A DNA stretch of 64,000 nucleotides. It comes from Bacillus sp. PK3_68 (lineage in GTDB: Bacteria; Bacillota; Bacilli; Bacillales; Domibacillaceae). The stretch is from positions 2,498,001-2,562,000 of the forward strand of contig NZ_NQYC01000001.1 in NCBI RefSeq assembly GCF_003600835.1, given 5' to 3'. Below, piece by piece: positions 52,045 through 60,621 of the stretch (position 1 is its first letter; each line of letters opens with the position of its first letter). A program made the translations under genes and the position numbers. The notes under the pieces were generated by a model that had not been told where the DNA came from, did not search any database, and worked only from the letters and a program-made list of their open reading frames with translations.

Positions 52045-52887
52045 TTATAAGTCGCGGGCGTTAAATGTATCTCCACCCTCTAAGCTTCCCGACTGAAACC
52101 CTTTGTAAAACCAGCGCTTTCTCTGCTCGGATGTTCCATGAGTGAAGCTTTCAGGAACAACATATCCTCTCGCCTGTTTCTGAAGGGTATCATCGCCGAC
52201 AGCACTTGCAGCATTTAGTGCTTCATCAAGGTCGCCTTCCTCTAGCAGTCCCATTCCTTGAGCATGGCGGGCCCATACACCAGCCAAGTAGTCTGCCTGC
52301 AGCTCAAAGCGGACCAGGTACTTGTTAAACTCCTCCTCGCTGAGACGCTGCCGGAGCGGCATAATCTTGTCGCTTGTTCCGAGAAGCGTTTGGACGTGAT
52401 GTCCTACCTCATGAGCAACCACATAAGCCATCGCAAAATCTCCGGGTGCATCGAATCTTTGCTGTAACTCATCATAAAAGCTTAAGTCAATATAAAGCTT
52501 TTGGTCACCTGGACAATAAAATGGTCCCACTGATGCACTCGATGTTCCACAGGCGGATTGCACACTATTTGTATACAAAACCAGCGTCGGCTCTTTATAG
52601 ACCAACCCTTCCTGCCTAAAGATTTCTGACCATACATCCTCTGTATCCGCCAATACAACAGATACAAACTCTGAACGCTCTTTCTCCTGCTCCGTTTCTT
52701 CATAAGAGCCGCTGTTATTATTATCTGTCGTTTGCAGACTGTTCATCAAATCCGTCGGATCGCCGCCGAGAAAAGTAAAGACGAGGATAAGAATCAAACC
52801 GCCGATTCCTCCCCCGAGGAGCGTTCCTCCACTCATTCCTCTTCTATCTTCAACGTTGGAGCTTTCCCTTCTTCCTCTCCACTTCAT
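52045..52887 (-). CDS. YpfJ-type neutral zinc metallopeptidase
   Basis: A 280-residue membrane-anchored metallopeptidase of the pfam04228/YpfJ family. The zinc-binding HEVGHHVQ lies at about residue 160, and a third ligand candidate is in ELQADYLAGVWA. One membrane segment near residues 22-42 (LLGGGIGGLILILVFTFLGG) follows a short basic N-terminus with MSGGTLLGGG, so the catalytic domain is outside the cell. Conserved GPFYCPGDQKLYID and EQRKRWFYKGFQSG are present. The biological substrate is not known. Confidence 0.92.
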   Translation of the reverse strand: MKWRGRRESSNVEDRRGMSGGTLLGGGIGGLILILVFTFLGGDPTDLMNSLQTTDNNNSGSYEETEQEKERSEFVSVVLADTEDVWSEIFRQEGLVYKEPTLVLYTNSVQSACGTSSASVGPFYCPGDQKLYIDLSFYDELQQRFDAPGDFAMAYVVAHEVGHHVQTLLGTSDKIMPLRQRLSEEEFNKYLVRFELQADYLAGVWARHAQGMGLLEEGDLDEALNAASAVGDDTLQKQARGYVVPESFTHGTSEQRKRWFYKGFQSGSLEGGDTFNARDL

Positions 52888-52975
52888 CCTGCTTCCTCCC
52901 CTGGTTGCTTCGTCATTAGTGTTATACCCGGGATTGGCTAATTTAAAAAAAGAAGATTTTGGATAAAAGAGCAGC

Positions 52976-54094
52976 CTAGGAATGAATGGCTCCTGCTACA
53001 TCGTACAGCTGTAAATCAATATCAACGGCTTCACCAACAGCAAGTTTGGCAAGCTGTGCGCCAAGAAACGGTCCGGCTGTTAATCCAGAAGCACCTAAAC
53101 CATTGGCAAGAAGAAGATTTTCAAAGCCTGGCACCTTCCCGATCACCGGCAGAAACCCCGGCGTGAAAGGGCGAAAGCCAACGCGCGCTTCCACAAATGT
53201 CCCATCAGCCAACCCTGGTGCGACAGATAAGGCTTTATCAAAAACTTCCTGTAAGCCGCCGGCTGTAATACGGCGGTCAAAATTTTCATGTTCCTCATGT
53301 GTAGCGCCAATGACAATCCGTCCTTCCTCAAACGCAAGAATATATTGGTCACTTGGCGGCATAACAACCGGCCAGCTCCCAGTCTCCGTGTTCTCCAGTT
53401 GAAGATGAACAATTTGGGCTTTTTGGGAGGTGATTTGAAAACTTAATCCAAGCGGCGCCAATAATTCACCTGCCCATGCTCCGGCTGCTACAATTACACT
53501 GTCTGCCTCGTGCTCCTTGCCTTTTACTCGTACGCCGGTGATTTCACTGCCTGTCTTCATCAGCTCCGCAGAGCCATGTATATGTACAGCGCCCTGCTTT
53601 TGTGCCGCTCGCAGAAGCGCCGCTCGCAAGGCACGACCGTTCACGCGCGCTGCCCCGCCCACATGCACAGAAGCAAAGTCTTTCGATAAGGACGGAAATA
53701 AGGCGGACGTTTCAGCAGAAGTAAGCAGACAGACCTCACCGATTTCTGGCGCATCCTCCCGCCTCTTCAGTGCTCTTTCTTTCATTTTTTCGAGTTTGCC
53801 GGCATCCGTTTGCAGGCTAATTGCTCCCACTTGCTGATATCCTGTTTCTGTTTCCCCGTCTTTTTCAAGCTGATCAATCAGCGAAGCATAGTACGCCGCT
53901 CCTCCTTTGGCAAGCGCATACCAGGCCTTATTTCGCCGCTGAGACAGCCATGGACAAATGATACCGGCTGCCGCATCCGTTGCTTGACCAGGATCTTGCC
54001 GGTCAATAACAGTGACTTTCGCTCCTGCTTTCACCAAGTGATACGCTGTTGATGCTCCTAAAATTCCTGCACCGACCACAATAAATTTTTTCAT
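52976..54094 (-). CDS. FAD-dependent D-amino acid/glycine oxidase-like enzyme (DAO family)
   Basis: A 372-residue DAO-family flavoenzyme. FAD-binding VVGAGILGASTAYHLVKAGAKVTVIDR opens the protein, with IVAAGAWAGELLAPLG in the middle and GFRPFTPGFLPVIGKVPGFENLLLANGLGASGLTAGPFLGAQLAKLA at the end. These features put it in the DadA/ThiO group, which oxidises D-amino acids or glycine. The substrate is not determined. No ThiO partner gene for thiamine synthesis is near, so an amino-acid catabolic role is more likely. AAAGGTGG precedes the ATG. Confidence 0.92.
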   Translation of the reverse strand: MKKFIVVGAGILGASTAYHLVKAGAKVTVIDRQDPGQATDAAAGIICPWLSQRRNKAWYALAKGGAAYYASLIDQLEKDGETETGYQQVGAISLQTDAGKLEKMKERALKRREDAPEIGEVCLLTSAETSALFPSLSKDFASVHVGGAARVNGRALRAALLRAAQKQGAVHIHGSAELMKTGSEITGVRVKGKEHEADSVIVAAGAWAGELLAPLGLSFQITSQKAQIVHLQLENTETGSWPVVMPPSDQYILAFEEGRIVIGATHEEHENFDRRITAGGLQEVFDKALSVAPGLADGTFVEARVGFRPFTPGFLPVIGKVPGFENLLLANGLGASGLTAGPFLGAQLAKLAVGEAVDIDLQLYDVAGAIHS

Positions 54095-54212
54095 ATAACC
54101 ACCTTTTCAAATGGATTCCTTTATTTGAAAACAAACATTTTGTGCTTACATTTTAACATGCAGCTTCATGAACGCCCTATTCTAAAATAATAGCAGCCTG
54201 TGGCAAAACACA

Positions 54213-54242
54213 GAATATACGATCAGCTTCATGCCAATATTA
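54213..54242 (+). promoter_or_regulatory. Candidate sigma-G promoter of sspH
   Basis: GAATA, an 18-base spacer and AATATTA resemble the forespore sigma-G consensus GHATR-N18-CATWHTA with one mismatch in the -10 box. It lies 31 bases before sspH, whose B. subtilis counterpart is forespore-expressed. Confidence 0.55.
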
Positions 54243-54273
54243 GAAAAGAAGTAAATTATAAGGAGGCCAGCCC

Positions 54274-54453
54274 ATGAACAAACAGCGTGCCAAAGAAATT
54301 GCTACTTCACCTGTTATGATGAATGTGACCTATCAGGGAGTGCCTGTTTACATCCAACACGTAGATGAACAGAATGAAACAGCCAGAATCTACCCTTTGG
54401 ATGAACCGGAAAAAGAACAACACGTATCCTTAAATAATCTGGAAGAGCATTAA
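54274..54453 (+). CDS. sspH: Small acid-soluble spore protein H
   Basis: A 59-residue protein that is a close match to B. subtilis SspH: it starts MNKQRAKEIATSPVMMNVTY and contains QGVPVYIQHVDEQNETARIYPL, the family signature. Minor SASPs of this type are found in the spore core; their exact role is unclear. AAGGAGG lies 7 bases before the ATG. It shows that the organism sporulates or descends from sporulating ancestors. Too short for most gene callers and unlinked to its neighbours. Confidence 0.95.
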   Translation: MNKQRAKEIATSPVMMNVTYQGVPVYIQHVDEQNETARIYPLDEPEKEQHVSLNNLEEH

Positions 54454-54498
54454 ACCGGCCCCTTGCCAGCTTTTGTTTCTTACTTACTCCTTGAAGGA

Positions 54499-54522
54499 GC
54501 AGGAGCAGTCAATCGCTCCTGC
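54499..54522. terminator. Hairpin between sspH and the LysR gene
   Basis: Arms GCAGGAGC and GCTCCTGC with an 8-base loop overlap the LysR stop codon. No T-run follows, so terminator activity is uncertain; it is the only hairpin between the converging genes. Confidence 0.4.
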
Positions 54523-55402
54523 CTCCAAATAAATCTTCAGTAAATCTCAGCCATTCACGCGCCGCAAACGAAAGGTACCGATTTTTACGCCAAATCATTA
54601 CCAGATGCCAAGGAATTATCGGATCTACAAGCGGCAAAACCCGAATTCTCTCCTTATCTAGTTCCCGACAAATCGGTTCCGGGAGAAAGGCAATGCCCAG
54701 ATTGGCAGCTACCATCTCACTAATAAAGTCCCATTGCGAGCTTTCATATATGACCTGCGGCTGAAACCCCTTTCGTACACATTCTGCAATCACCCGGTCG
54801 TGGAGGGCGAAATCTTTACGAAAAAAAATAAAAAACTCTTGCTGCAGCTCTGCCAAAGTTACTTTTTCTTTTTCCGCTAGTGGATGAGACGGGTGAACGA
54901 GCAGCATCACCTTTTCTCTTACGAGTGAAAAGGAATGAAACAATGCCTCATTTGCTGGCGACAGCACCACCCCAATATCGAGCAAACCGCTTTCCACATC
55001 CGCCTCTACCTTCTTTGCTCCGTCTTCTACAAGATGAATCACGACATCCGGATATTGTTCACGAAACTTCCCCAATACTTTAGGAAAAAAACTAGACCCA
55101 ATCATTGGAGGCAGACCAATAGTGATACGGCCCTTTTTTAAATTCATTAAATCATCCAACTCTGTTGAGAGATGATGAAACGAATGAACAATATCCTGTG
55201 CCTGAGCAAAAATAACTTGCCCGGCATCTGTTAATTCGATCTGCTTGCCTGAACGGTTAAACAATATAACTCCCAACTCTTCTTCAATGCTCTTAATCAT
55301 TTTGCTAATCGTTGGCTGTGTAATATATAAAGACTCAGCTGCCTTTGTAAAACTCTTATACTCGGCAACCTTTAAAAAATATTGTAAATGCCGGATATCC
55401 AT
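54509..55402 (-). CDS. LysR-family regulator, CidR-like
   Basis: A 297-residue LysR-type regulator: helix-turn-helix at about residues 3-60 (LQYFLKVAEYKSFTKAAESLYITQPTISKMIKSIEEELGVILFNRS) and an effector-binding domain from about residue 90. It diverges from the cidA and cidB homologues. CidR in staphylococci and B. subtilis YwbI activate the cid genes in response to pyruvate or acetate during overflow metabolism, so it probably does so here. AGGAGAAGG precedes the start. Confidence 0.92.
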   Translation of the reverse strand: MDIRHLQYFLKVAEYKSFTKAAESLYITQPTISKMIKSIEEELGVILFNRSGKQIELTDAGQVIFAQAQDIVHSFHHLSTELDDLMNLKKGRITIGLPPMIGSSFFPKVLGKFREQYPDVVIHLVEDGAKKVEADVESGLLDIGVVLSPANEALFHSFSLVREKVMLLVHPSHPLAEKEKVTLAELQQEFFIFFRKDFALHDRVIAECVRKGFQPQVIYESSQWDFISEMVAANLGIAFLPEPICRELDKERIRVLPLVDPIIPWHLVMIWRKNRYLSFAAREWLRFTEDLFGGRSD

Positions 55403-55426
55403 TTTCCTTCTCCTTTTTAGCTATAG

Positions 55427-55446
55427 ATAAAAGGAATGCCATTTAT
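55427..55446. promoter_or_regulatory. Candidate LysR-type operator of cidAB
   Basis: ATAAAAGG-AATG-CCATTTAT is a 7-of-8 dyad between the divergent LysR and cidA genes, the usual site for autoregulation and activation by LysR proteins. Confidence 0.4.
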
Positions 55447-55511
55447 TCTATATATGCATTTTACCTATGAAAGCAGATGAAGTACACTTTTCTTTGAAGG
55501 GAGGAAATGAC

Positions 55512-55886
55512 ATGAGGATTTTCCTTAAAAGCATTGTTCAAATCATCCTCTTATGCGCCTTTTCTCTAGGCATGGACCAGCTCGTTAACTGGCTTCATTT
55601 AAAAATTCCAGGAAGTATTTTAGGCATGTTCATTCTGTTTATTCTGCTGCAAACGAGGATCGTCCGGATTGAGTGGGTTGAACTAGGGGCGAATTGGCTT
55701 CTTGCCGAGTTGTTATTGTTCTTCATCCCCTCTGCTGTGGGAATCGTAAAATATAAAAATGTGTTAATGAATGATGGCCTTTATGTCACATTAGTGATCG
55801 TTCTAAGCACAGCCATCGTGATGGCTTGCACGGGGCTGACAGCTAAAAAAATTGCTGAAAGAAAGGAGCAGAGACACTCATCATGA
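55512..55886 (+). CDS. cidA: CidA/LrgA-family holin-like protein
   Basis: A 124-residue membrane protein with four hydrophobic segments. The family features are MDQLVNWLHLKIPGSILGMFILFILLQTRIVRIEWVELGANWLLAELLLFFIPSAVGIVKY. The start at 55512 (MRIFLKSIVQ) is used because GGGAGG precedes it; the earlier in-frame ATG at 55467 lies upstream of that site. CidA has been proposed to act as a holin for programmed lysis and biofilm, and more recently to transport by-products such as acetate or pyruvate with CidB. Its last four bases overlap cidB. Confidence 0.92.
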   Translation: MRIFLKSIVQIILLCAFSLGMDQLVNWLHLKIPGSILGMFILFILLQTRIVRIEWVELGANWLLAELLLFFIPSAVGIVKYKNVLMNDGLYVTLVIVLSTAIVMACTGLTAKKIAERKEQRHSS

Positions 55887-56557
55887 TCGCTCTCTGTAGT
55901 CTCGTTTTTACTATATGTTTGTATTGGGGAGCTAAATGGTGTTACAAACGGAAGCCAAAAGTGTATTTGTCTCCCCTACTCACAGTGCCGGTACTCGTTG
56001 TCGGCTGTTTATTTTTGACACACACATCTTACGAATCATACGATATGGGAGCACAGTGGCTGAGCCGGTTGCTTGAACCAGCAACGATTGCGTTTGCCAT
56101 TCCGCTTTATAAGTATTTCAATATATTAAAAAAACATGCAGCTGAAATTATCATCAGTGTGCTGTCAGGCTCAATTGCAGCTATCTTTTCATCTATGGCT
56201 ATTGCTAAAGTACTGCACTTAAACACACAAATTGTTGATAGCCTTATTCCCCGTTCTGTCACTACTCCTATTGCCATGGGAGTCTCTGAAAGCATTGGCG
56301 GCATCCCAGCAATTACAGCTGTATTTGTTATTATGACAGGGTTGCTCGGCTCTATTATTGGCCCAATTATTATTCAGCTTTTTCGGATCGAAAATGAAAT
56401 TGCCCGAGGTGTCCTGCTTGGTACAGGAGCACATGGCGCCGGCACGTCAAAGGCTTTTGAGTTTAGTTCAATTACAGGGACCATTTCCAGTTTATCTATG
56501 ATTCTGGCTGCACTTATTACTCTTTTGATGGTCCCATGGATCCCAGTGTTTTTTTAA
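55883..56557 (+). CDS. cidB: CidB/LrgB-family membrane protein
   Basis: A 224-residue LrgB-type membrane protein of six to seven segments, with the conserved LEPATIAFAIPLYKYF, SVTTPIAMGVSESIGGIPAITAVFVIMTGLLGSIIGP and GAHGAGTSKAFEFSSITGTISSL. It overlaps cidA by four bases. Together with CidA it forms a complex linked to carbon overflow and cell lysis. Confidence 0.93.
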   Translation: MIALCSLVFTICLYWGAKWCYKRKPKVYLSPLLTVPVLVVGCLFLTHTSYESYDMGAQWLSRLLEPATIAFAIPLYKYFNILKKHAAEIIISVLSGSIAAIFSSMAIAKVLHLNTQIVDSLIPRSVTTPIAMGVSESIGGIPAITAVFVIMTGLLGSIIGPIIIQLFRIENEIARGVLLGTGAHGAGTSKAFEFSSITGTISSLSMILAALITLLMVPWIPVFF

Positions 56558-56569
56558 GCAACGATAAAG

Positions 56570-56598
56570 AGGAACTTCCCACTAAAGGGAGGTTCCTT
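56570..56598. terminator. Bidirectional terminator between cidB and the ferredoxin reductase gene
   Basis: An 11-bp stem with one G-U pair (AGGAACTTCCC / GGGAGGTTCCT) with a 6-base loop; TTTATTATT follows on the plus strand and CTTTATCG on the minus strand. Confidence 0.8.
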
Positions 56599-56600
56599 TA

Positions 56601-57656
56601 TTATTTAACCAGTTGTTTCACTAATTCTCTGTTACGTGCTTTAAACCTCTCATTATGCGAGGATACCATCCCATATTCTGCAGCACCTGGCTGAATAAAT
56701 TGTTTTGCTTTGTTGACTGCATTCGCTGCATCATGGAAAGCTCCGGCGATTAAATGCACCTTGCCGTCATGTTTTAGGATATCCCCGGCAGCATAAAGCC
56801 CCTCTACCGATGACTCGCTGGCGGCGGTGCCGGCAATAAAGTACTCATTCGCTCTTTCAATATTTAATTCACTGCTTTCAAGCAATGTCTTGTCCTGCTC
56901 ATAGCCATGGCTAATGATCACTTCATCAATGGGCAAATATGCAATCTGGCCTGTTTGATGATTGGTAAGCTCAACCCGTTCAATCACTTCATGATTTTTG
57001 CAGGCAATCAGCTTTGTAATGGACGTATGGAAAAAACAAATCGCTGAACTATTCATCAGCTGTGTCACTTGTGCCTCGTGTCCATTTAACGCTGCTTTTC
57101 GATAAGTTACATACACCGTTTTAGCGATAGGCTCTAATTCATTCGCCCAGTCTATCGCCGAGTTTCCGCCTCCTGAAATAATGACCGTTTTATCCTTAAA
57201 GCGTTTCAAAGATTTAACCGTGTAGTTTAAATTAGACACTTCAAACCTTTCTGCCCCTTCAATTTCAAGCTTTTGCGGATTTAATATCCCGCCGCCGACA
57301 GCGACAATCACCGTTTTGGAAAAATGCTTTCGCCCGGAAGCCGTGTGTAATATAAAGATTCCTTCTTCATCCCGGGTAATTGACTCTACTTTCTCATTCA
57401 ATACGACCTCCGGATTAAATGTTAACCCCTGCTCTACAAGCTGCTCAATTAATTTTGCCCCTGGTATAGGAGGCTGACCACCCACATCCCAAATCATCTT
57501 TTCCGGGTAGACATGCAACTTTCCTCCTAATTGGGGCTGATACTCAATCAGCTTTGTTTTCATTTCTCTTAACCCGCTATAAAACGCTGAATAAAGGCCT
57601 GCTGGTCCGCCACCAATAATCGTCACATCGAACAATTCTGCTCTTTCCATTCCCAT
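56601..57656 (-). CDS. Ferredoxin/flavodoxin-NADP reductase (YcgT/YumC type)
   Basis: A 351-residue thioredoxin-reductase-like ferredoxin-NADP+ reductase. FAD-binding VTIIGGGPAGLYSAFYSGLREMKTKLIEYQPQLGGKL begins the protein; the NADPH motif is VIISGGGNSAIDWANEL, and the second FAD motif is GLYAAGDILKHDGKVHLIAGAFHDAANAVNKAKQ. The CxxC pair of thioredoxin reductases is absent. A Fur box lies upstream, as for B. subtilis YcgT, so it probably supplies electrons for iron-siderophore release or haem processes under iron limitation. GGGGTGAATGGGA precedes the start. Confidence 0.93.
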   Translation of the reverse strand: MGMERAELFDVTIIGGGPAGLYSAFYSGLREMKTKLIEYQPQLGGKLHVYPEKMIWDVGGQPPIPGAKLIEQLVEQGLTFNPEVVLNEKVESITRDEEGIFILHTASGRKHFSKTVIVAVGGGILNPQKLEIEGAERFEVSNLNYTVKSLKRFKDKTVIISGGGNSAIDWANELEPIAKTVYVTYRKAALNGHEAQVTQLMNSSAICFFHTSITKLIACKNHEVIERVELTNHQTGQIAYLPIDEVIISHGYEQDKTLLESSELNIERANEYFIAGTAASESSVEGLYAAGDILKHDGKVHLIAGAFHDAANAVNKAKQFIQPGAAEYGMVSSHNERFKARNRELVKQLVK

Positions 57657-57681
57657 TCACCCCTTGGCAACTAATCGTTAT

Positions 57682-57696
57682 TGATTATCATTATCA
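57682..57696. promoter_or_regulatory. Fur box upstream of the ferredoxin reductase gene
   Basis: TGATTATCATTATCA matches the 7-1-7 Fur consensus TGATAATNATTATCA with one mismatch. It lies 26 bases upstream of the reductase start. Confidence 0.8.
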
Positions 57697-57786
57697 ATTA
57701 ATATAACCTTTTTCTCTTGCTTTTACAACGAAAATAGCCATTGACAACTGAATAAGGGACAATTATAGTAAGCATATAAACGATAT

Positions 57787-57801
57787 TGATAATCATTATC
57801 A
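57787..57801. promoter_or_regulatory. Perfect Fur box of the siderophore ABC operon
   Basis: TGATAATCATTATCA matches the 7-1-7 consensus at every position. It lies 23 bases before the ATPase gene. Both Fur boxes are in the same 167-base divergent region. Confidence 0.9.
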
Positions 57802-57823
57802 ATAAATCTTAGGAAGTGAAGCT

Positions 57824-58615
57824 ATGATTCGTCTCTATACAGATGACTTGCATGTAGGTTATGGCGAGCGCTTAATTGTCAAAGGGCTGAGCGTAGAAAT
57901 TCCCGATAAAAAAATTACAACGATTATCGGCTCAAATGGCTGTGGTAAATCCACCTTATTAAAGGCCATCACCCGGATTATTTCTCATCAGTCGGGAACA
58001 GTCATTTTAGATGGAGAAAATATTGCAAAGGAAAATACAAAGGCACTCGCCAGAAAAATGGCGATTCTTCCACAAACACCTGAGAGTGCAAGCGGCCTGA
58101 CAGTCGGTGAATTAGTCTCTTATGGACGCTTTCCTTACCAGAGAGGGTTTGGGCGCTTGACGAAAAAAGATTATGAAGTCATTGATTGGGCCCTTGAGGT
58201 TACCGGAACACAGGACTTTAAATTCCTGCCGGTGGATGCACTATCAGGAGGCCAGCGTCAGCGTGTCTGGATTGCCATGGCTCTTGCTCAGGAAACAGAA
58301 ATTATTTTCCTTGATGAACCGACGACCTATTTAGATATGGCCCACCAGTTGGAAGTACTGGAGCTTTTGCAAAAGCTGAATAAAGAACAGGAACGCACAA
58401 TTGTTATGGTCCTTCATGACCTAAATCAAGCTGCCCGTTTTGCTGATCATATTATTGCTTTAAAAAACGGTGAAATTGTAAAAGTTGGAGATTGCGAGGA
58501 AGTCATGAGACGTGAGGTGCTGAAACAAGTGTTTCATATTGATGCCGACATTGGACGGGATCCCCGAACAAACAAACCGATTTGTATTACTTATAACTTG
58601 GTAAAAGGAGAATAA
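57824..58615 (+). CDS. Iron-siderophore ABC transporter ATPase (YusV/FhuC type)
   Basis: A 263-residue cytoplasmic ATPase of the FecE/FhuC family. Walker A is GSNGCGKSTLLKA, the signature LSGGQRQRVWIAMALAQ and Walker B IIFLDEPTTYLD, with the switch His in MVLHDLNQAARFADHI. Sequence resembles YusV, the shared ATPase of Bacillus catechol and hydroxamate uptake systems. It opens a four-gene operon, with the SBP gene 2 bases downstream, under Fur control. AGGAAGTGAAG precedes the ATG. Confidence 0.94.
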   Translation: MIRLYTDDLHVGYGERLIVKGLSVEIPDKKITTIIGSNGCGKSTLLKAITRIISHQSGTVILDGENIAKENTKALARKMAILPQTPESASGLTVGELVSYGRFPYQRGFGRLTKKDYEVIDWALEVTGTQDFKFLPVDALSGGQRQRVWIAMALAQETEIIFLDEPTTYLDMAHQLEVLELLQKLNKEQERTIVMVLHDLNQAARFADHIIALKNGEIVKVGDCEEVMRREVLKQVFHIDADIGRDPRTNKPICITYNLVKGE

Positions 58616-58617
58616 AC

Positions 58618-59541
58618 ATGAAAAAAATACTCATCTCATTTGTCCTGCTAATTGCGCTTGTTCTTGGCGCCTGCAGCGGCGGAGCAACAGAGAATAAGGA
58701 AAGCTCAGATTCAAATGAAAAAGGATCGAAAACGATCACGTATCAATCTGAAAATGGACCTGTCGAAGTTCCTGCCCATCCTAAACGTGTGGTCGTTCTT
58801 CAATCATTTGCGGGCAACGTCATGTCTCTAGGCGTTAACCTTGTAGGGGTCGATTCATGGTCAAAAATGAACCCACGCTTTGAGAAAGGGCTTAAAGATG
58901 TGGAAGAAGTGTCAGAGGAAAATCTTGAGAAAATTATTGAGTTGAATCCCGATTTAATCATTGGTTTATCTACTACTAAAAATATTGATAAGCTAAAAGA
59001 AATTGCTCCTACTGTCACTTATACATACGGAAAAGTAGATTACTTAACTCAACATGTAGAAATTGGTAAACTGCTCAACAAAGAGAAAGAAGCACAGGCT
59101 TGGGTTGACGACTTTAAAAAACGCGCTGAAGCTGCCGGAAAAGATATTAAAGCGAAAATTGGTGAAGATACAACCGTTTCTGTTATTGAAAACTTCGATA
59201 AACAGCTTTACGTATTCGGTGATAACTGGGGTCGCGGTACCGAAATCCTTTATCAGGAAATGAAACTGAAAATGCCAGAGAAAGTAAAAGAAATGGCTTT
59301 AAAAGACGGCTACTATGCATTATCTTTAGAGGTTTTACCTGAATTTGCTGGCGATTATATGGTTTTTAGCAAAAACCCAGATACCGATAATTCATTCCAG
59401 GAAACAGACACGTATAAAAACATCCCGGCTGTGAAAAACAATCACGTGCTTGAAGTGAATGCAAAAGAGTTCTACTTTAATGATCCAATTACTTTAGATT
59501 TACAATTAGACTACTTTGTTAAAAGCTTTCTTGGTAACTAA
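58618..59541 (+). CDS. Siderophore-binding lipoprotein (YfiY-like)
   Basis: A 307-residue extracellular lipoprotein that binds a ferric siderophore and passes it to the permease. The signal peptide has a KK start and ends in the lipobox LGACSGG with the lipid-attached Cys at about residue 19; the mature part begins with a Ser/Lys-rich linker. The FeuA/YfiY-like fold follows: GPVEVPAHPKRVVVLQSFAGNVMSLGVNLVGVDSW, LIIGLSTTKNIDKLKEIAPTVTY, YYALSLEVLPEFAGDYM and YKNIPAVKNNHVLEV. It most resembles the schizokinen/arthrobactin-binding YfiY group, but siderophore type cannot be read from sequence. AAAGGAG precedes the start. Confidence 0.92.
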   Translation: MKKILISFVLLIALVLGACSGGATENKESSDSNEKGSKTITYQSENGPVEVPAHPKRVVVLQSFAGNVMSLGVNLVGVDSWSKMNPRFEKGLKDVEEVSEENLEKIIELNPDLIIGLSTTKNIDKLKEIAPTVTYTYGKVDYLTQHVEIGKLLNKEKEAQAWVDDFKKRAEAAGKDIKAKIGEDTTVSVIENFDKQLYVFGDNWGRGTEILYQEMKLKMPEKVKEMALKDGYYALSLEVLPEFAGDYMVFSKNPDTDNSFQETDTYKNIPAVKNNHVLEVNAKEFYFNDPITLDLQLDYFVKSFLGN

Positions 59542-59610
59542 TGATCATTAAGGGAGTTCTTATTCAAGAATTCCCTTTCCTTATTTCACAAAAGAAAAGA
59601 TGAGAGACGG

Positions 59611-60621
59611 ATGAAAAAAGAAAATCAACGTTCTACTTTATTTATTTATAAGTTCATAGTCAGTGTGCTTTTATTGATCATTACCTTTGTTATAGCGATG
59701 GTATTTGGGGCAGCTGATACGTCCGTAAAGGAAGTATGGCTGGCACTGACCTCCGATGCCTCCGGCAAAAATATTTCCCTGATTCGTGAAATCCGCCTGC
59801 CGCGTGAAGTAGCAGCTATCTTTGTCGGAGCGGCATTAGCTGTTTCGGGGGCTATTATGCAAGGGATGACACGAAACCCACTGGCAGACCCAGGGCTGTT
59901 AGGGCTAACATTCGGAGCAAATGCCGCTCTCGCGATAACTATTGCTCTTTTTCCTTCGGCAAACTATCTCTCGATTATGATAGCTTGCTTTATCGGAGCA
60001 GCTGCCGGGGCTATGATGGTTTTTGGTATTGGTGCGATTAAAAAGGGGGGCTTCTCCCCTCTACGAATTGTACTAGCGGGCGCCGCTGTTTCAGCATTCT
60101 TATATGCTATCGCACAAGGTGTAGGCATTTATTTTAAAATCTCAAAGGATGTATCTATGTGGACAGCAGGAGGCATGATCGGCACATCCTGGAACCAGCT
60201 TCAACTTGTCGTGCCAGTTATTTTAATCGGCCTCCTCATTTCACTTTTGCTCTCCAGGCAGTTGACGATTTTAAGCTTGAGCGAAGAAGTTGCCGTTGGT
60301 CTAGGTCAAAAGACGCTGCTTGTCAAAATAGCACTCTTTATTGCTATTATCCTGCTGGCAGGCGCTGCTGTTGCACTTGTTGGGAACATGGCCTTTATCG
60401 GTTTAATGATCCCCCATATTGTACGGGCTGTGGTCGGAACGGATTATCGCTTTATTATTCCCATGTCCATCTTTGTAGGCGCTGCTTTTATGCTTGTCGC
60501 TGACACACTCGGACGCACAATTAACTCTCCGTACGAAACACCGGTCGCTGCTATCGTATCCATAATGGGGTTGCCCTTCTTTCTGTTGATCGTACGTAAA
60601 GGAGGCAGTATGTTCTCATGA
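59611..60621 (+). CDS. Siderophore ABC permease, FecCD family (YfiZ-like)
   Basis: A 336-residue membrane subunit with ten predicted segments. FecCD signatures are REIRLPREVAAIFVGAALAVSGAIMQGMTRNPLADPGLLGLTFGANAAL, LSEEVAVGLGQ and NMAFIGLMIPHIVRAVVGTDYRFIIPMSIFVGAAFMLVADTLGRTI. It overlaps the second permease gene by four bases, and the two form the heterodimeric channel fed by the lipoprotein and driven by the ATPase encoded upstream. Confidence 0.94.
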   Translation: MKKENQRSTLFIYKFIVSVLLLIITFVIAMVFGAADTSVKEVWLALTSDASGKNISLIREIRLPREVAAIFVGAALAVSGAIMQGMTRNPLADPGLLGLTFGANAALAITIALFPSANYLSIMIACFIGAAAGAMMVFGIGAIKKGGFSPLRIVLAGAAVSAFLYAIAQGVGIYFKISKDVSMWTAGGMIGTSWNQLQLVVPVILIGLLISLLLSRQLTILSLSEEVAVGLGQKTLLVKIALFIAIILLAGAAVALVGNMAFIGLMIPHIVRAVVGTDYRFIIPMSIFVGAAFMLVADTLGRTINSPYETPVAAIVSIMGLPFFLLIVRKGGSMFS

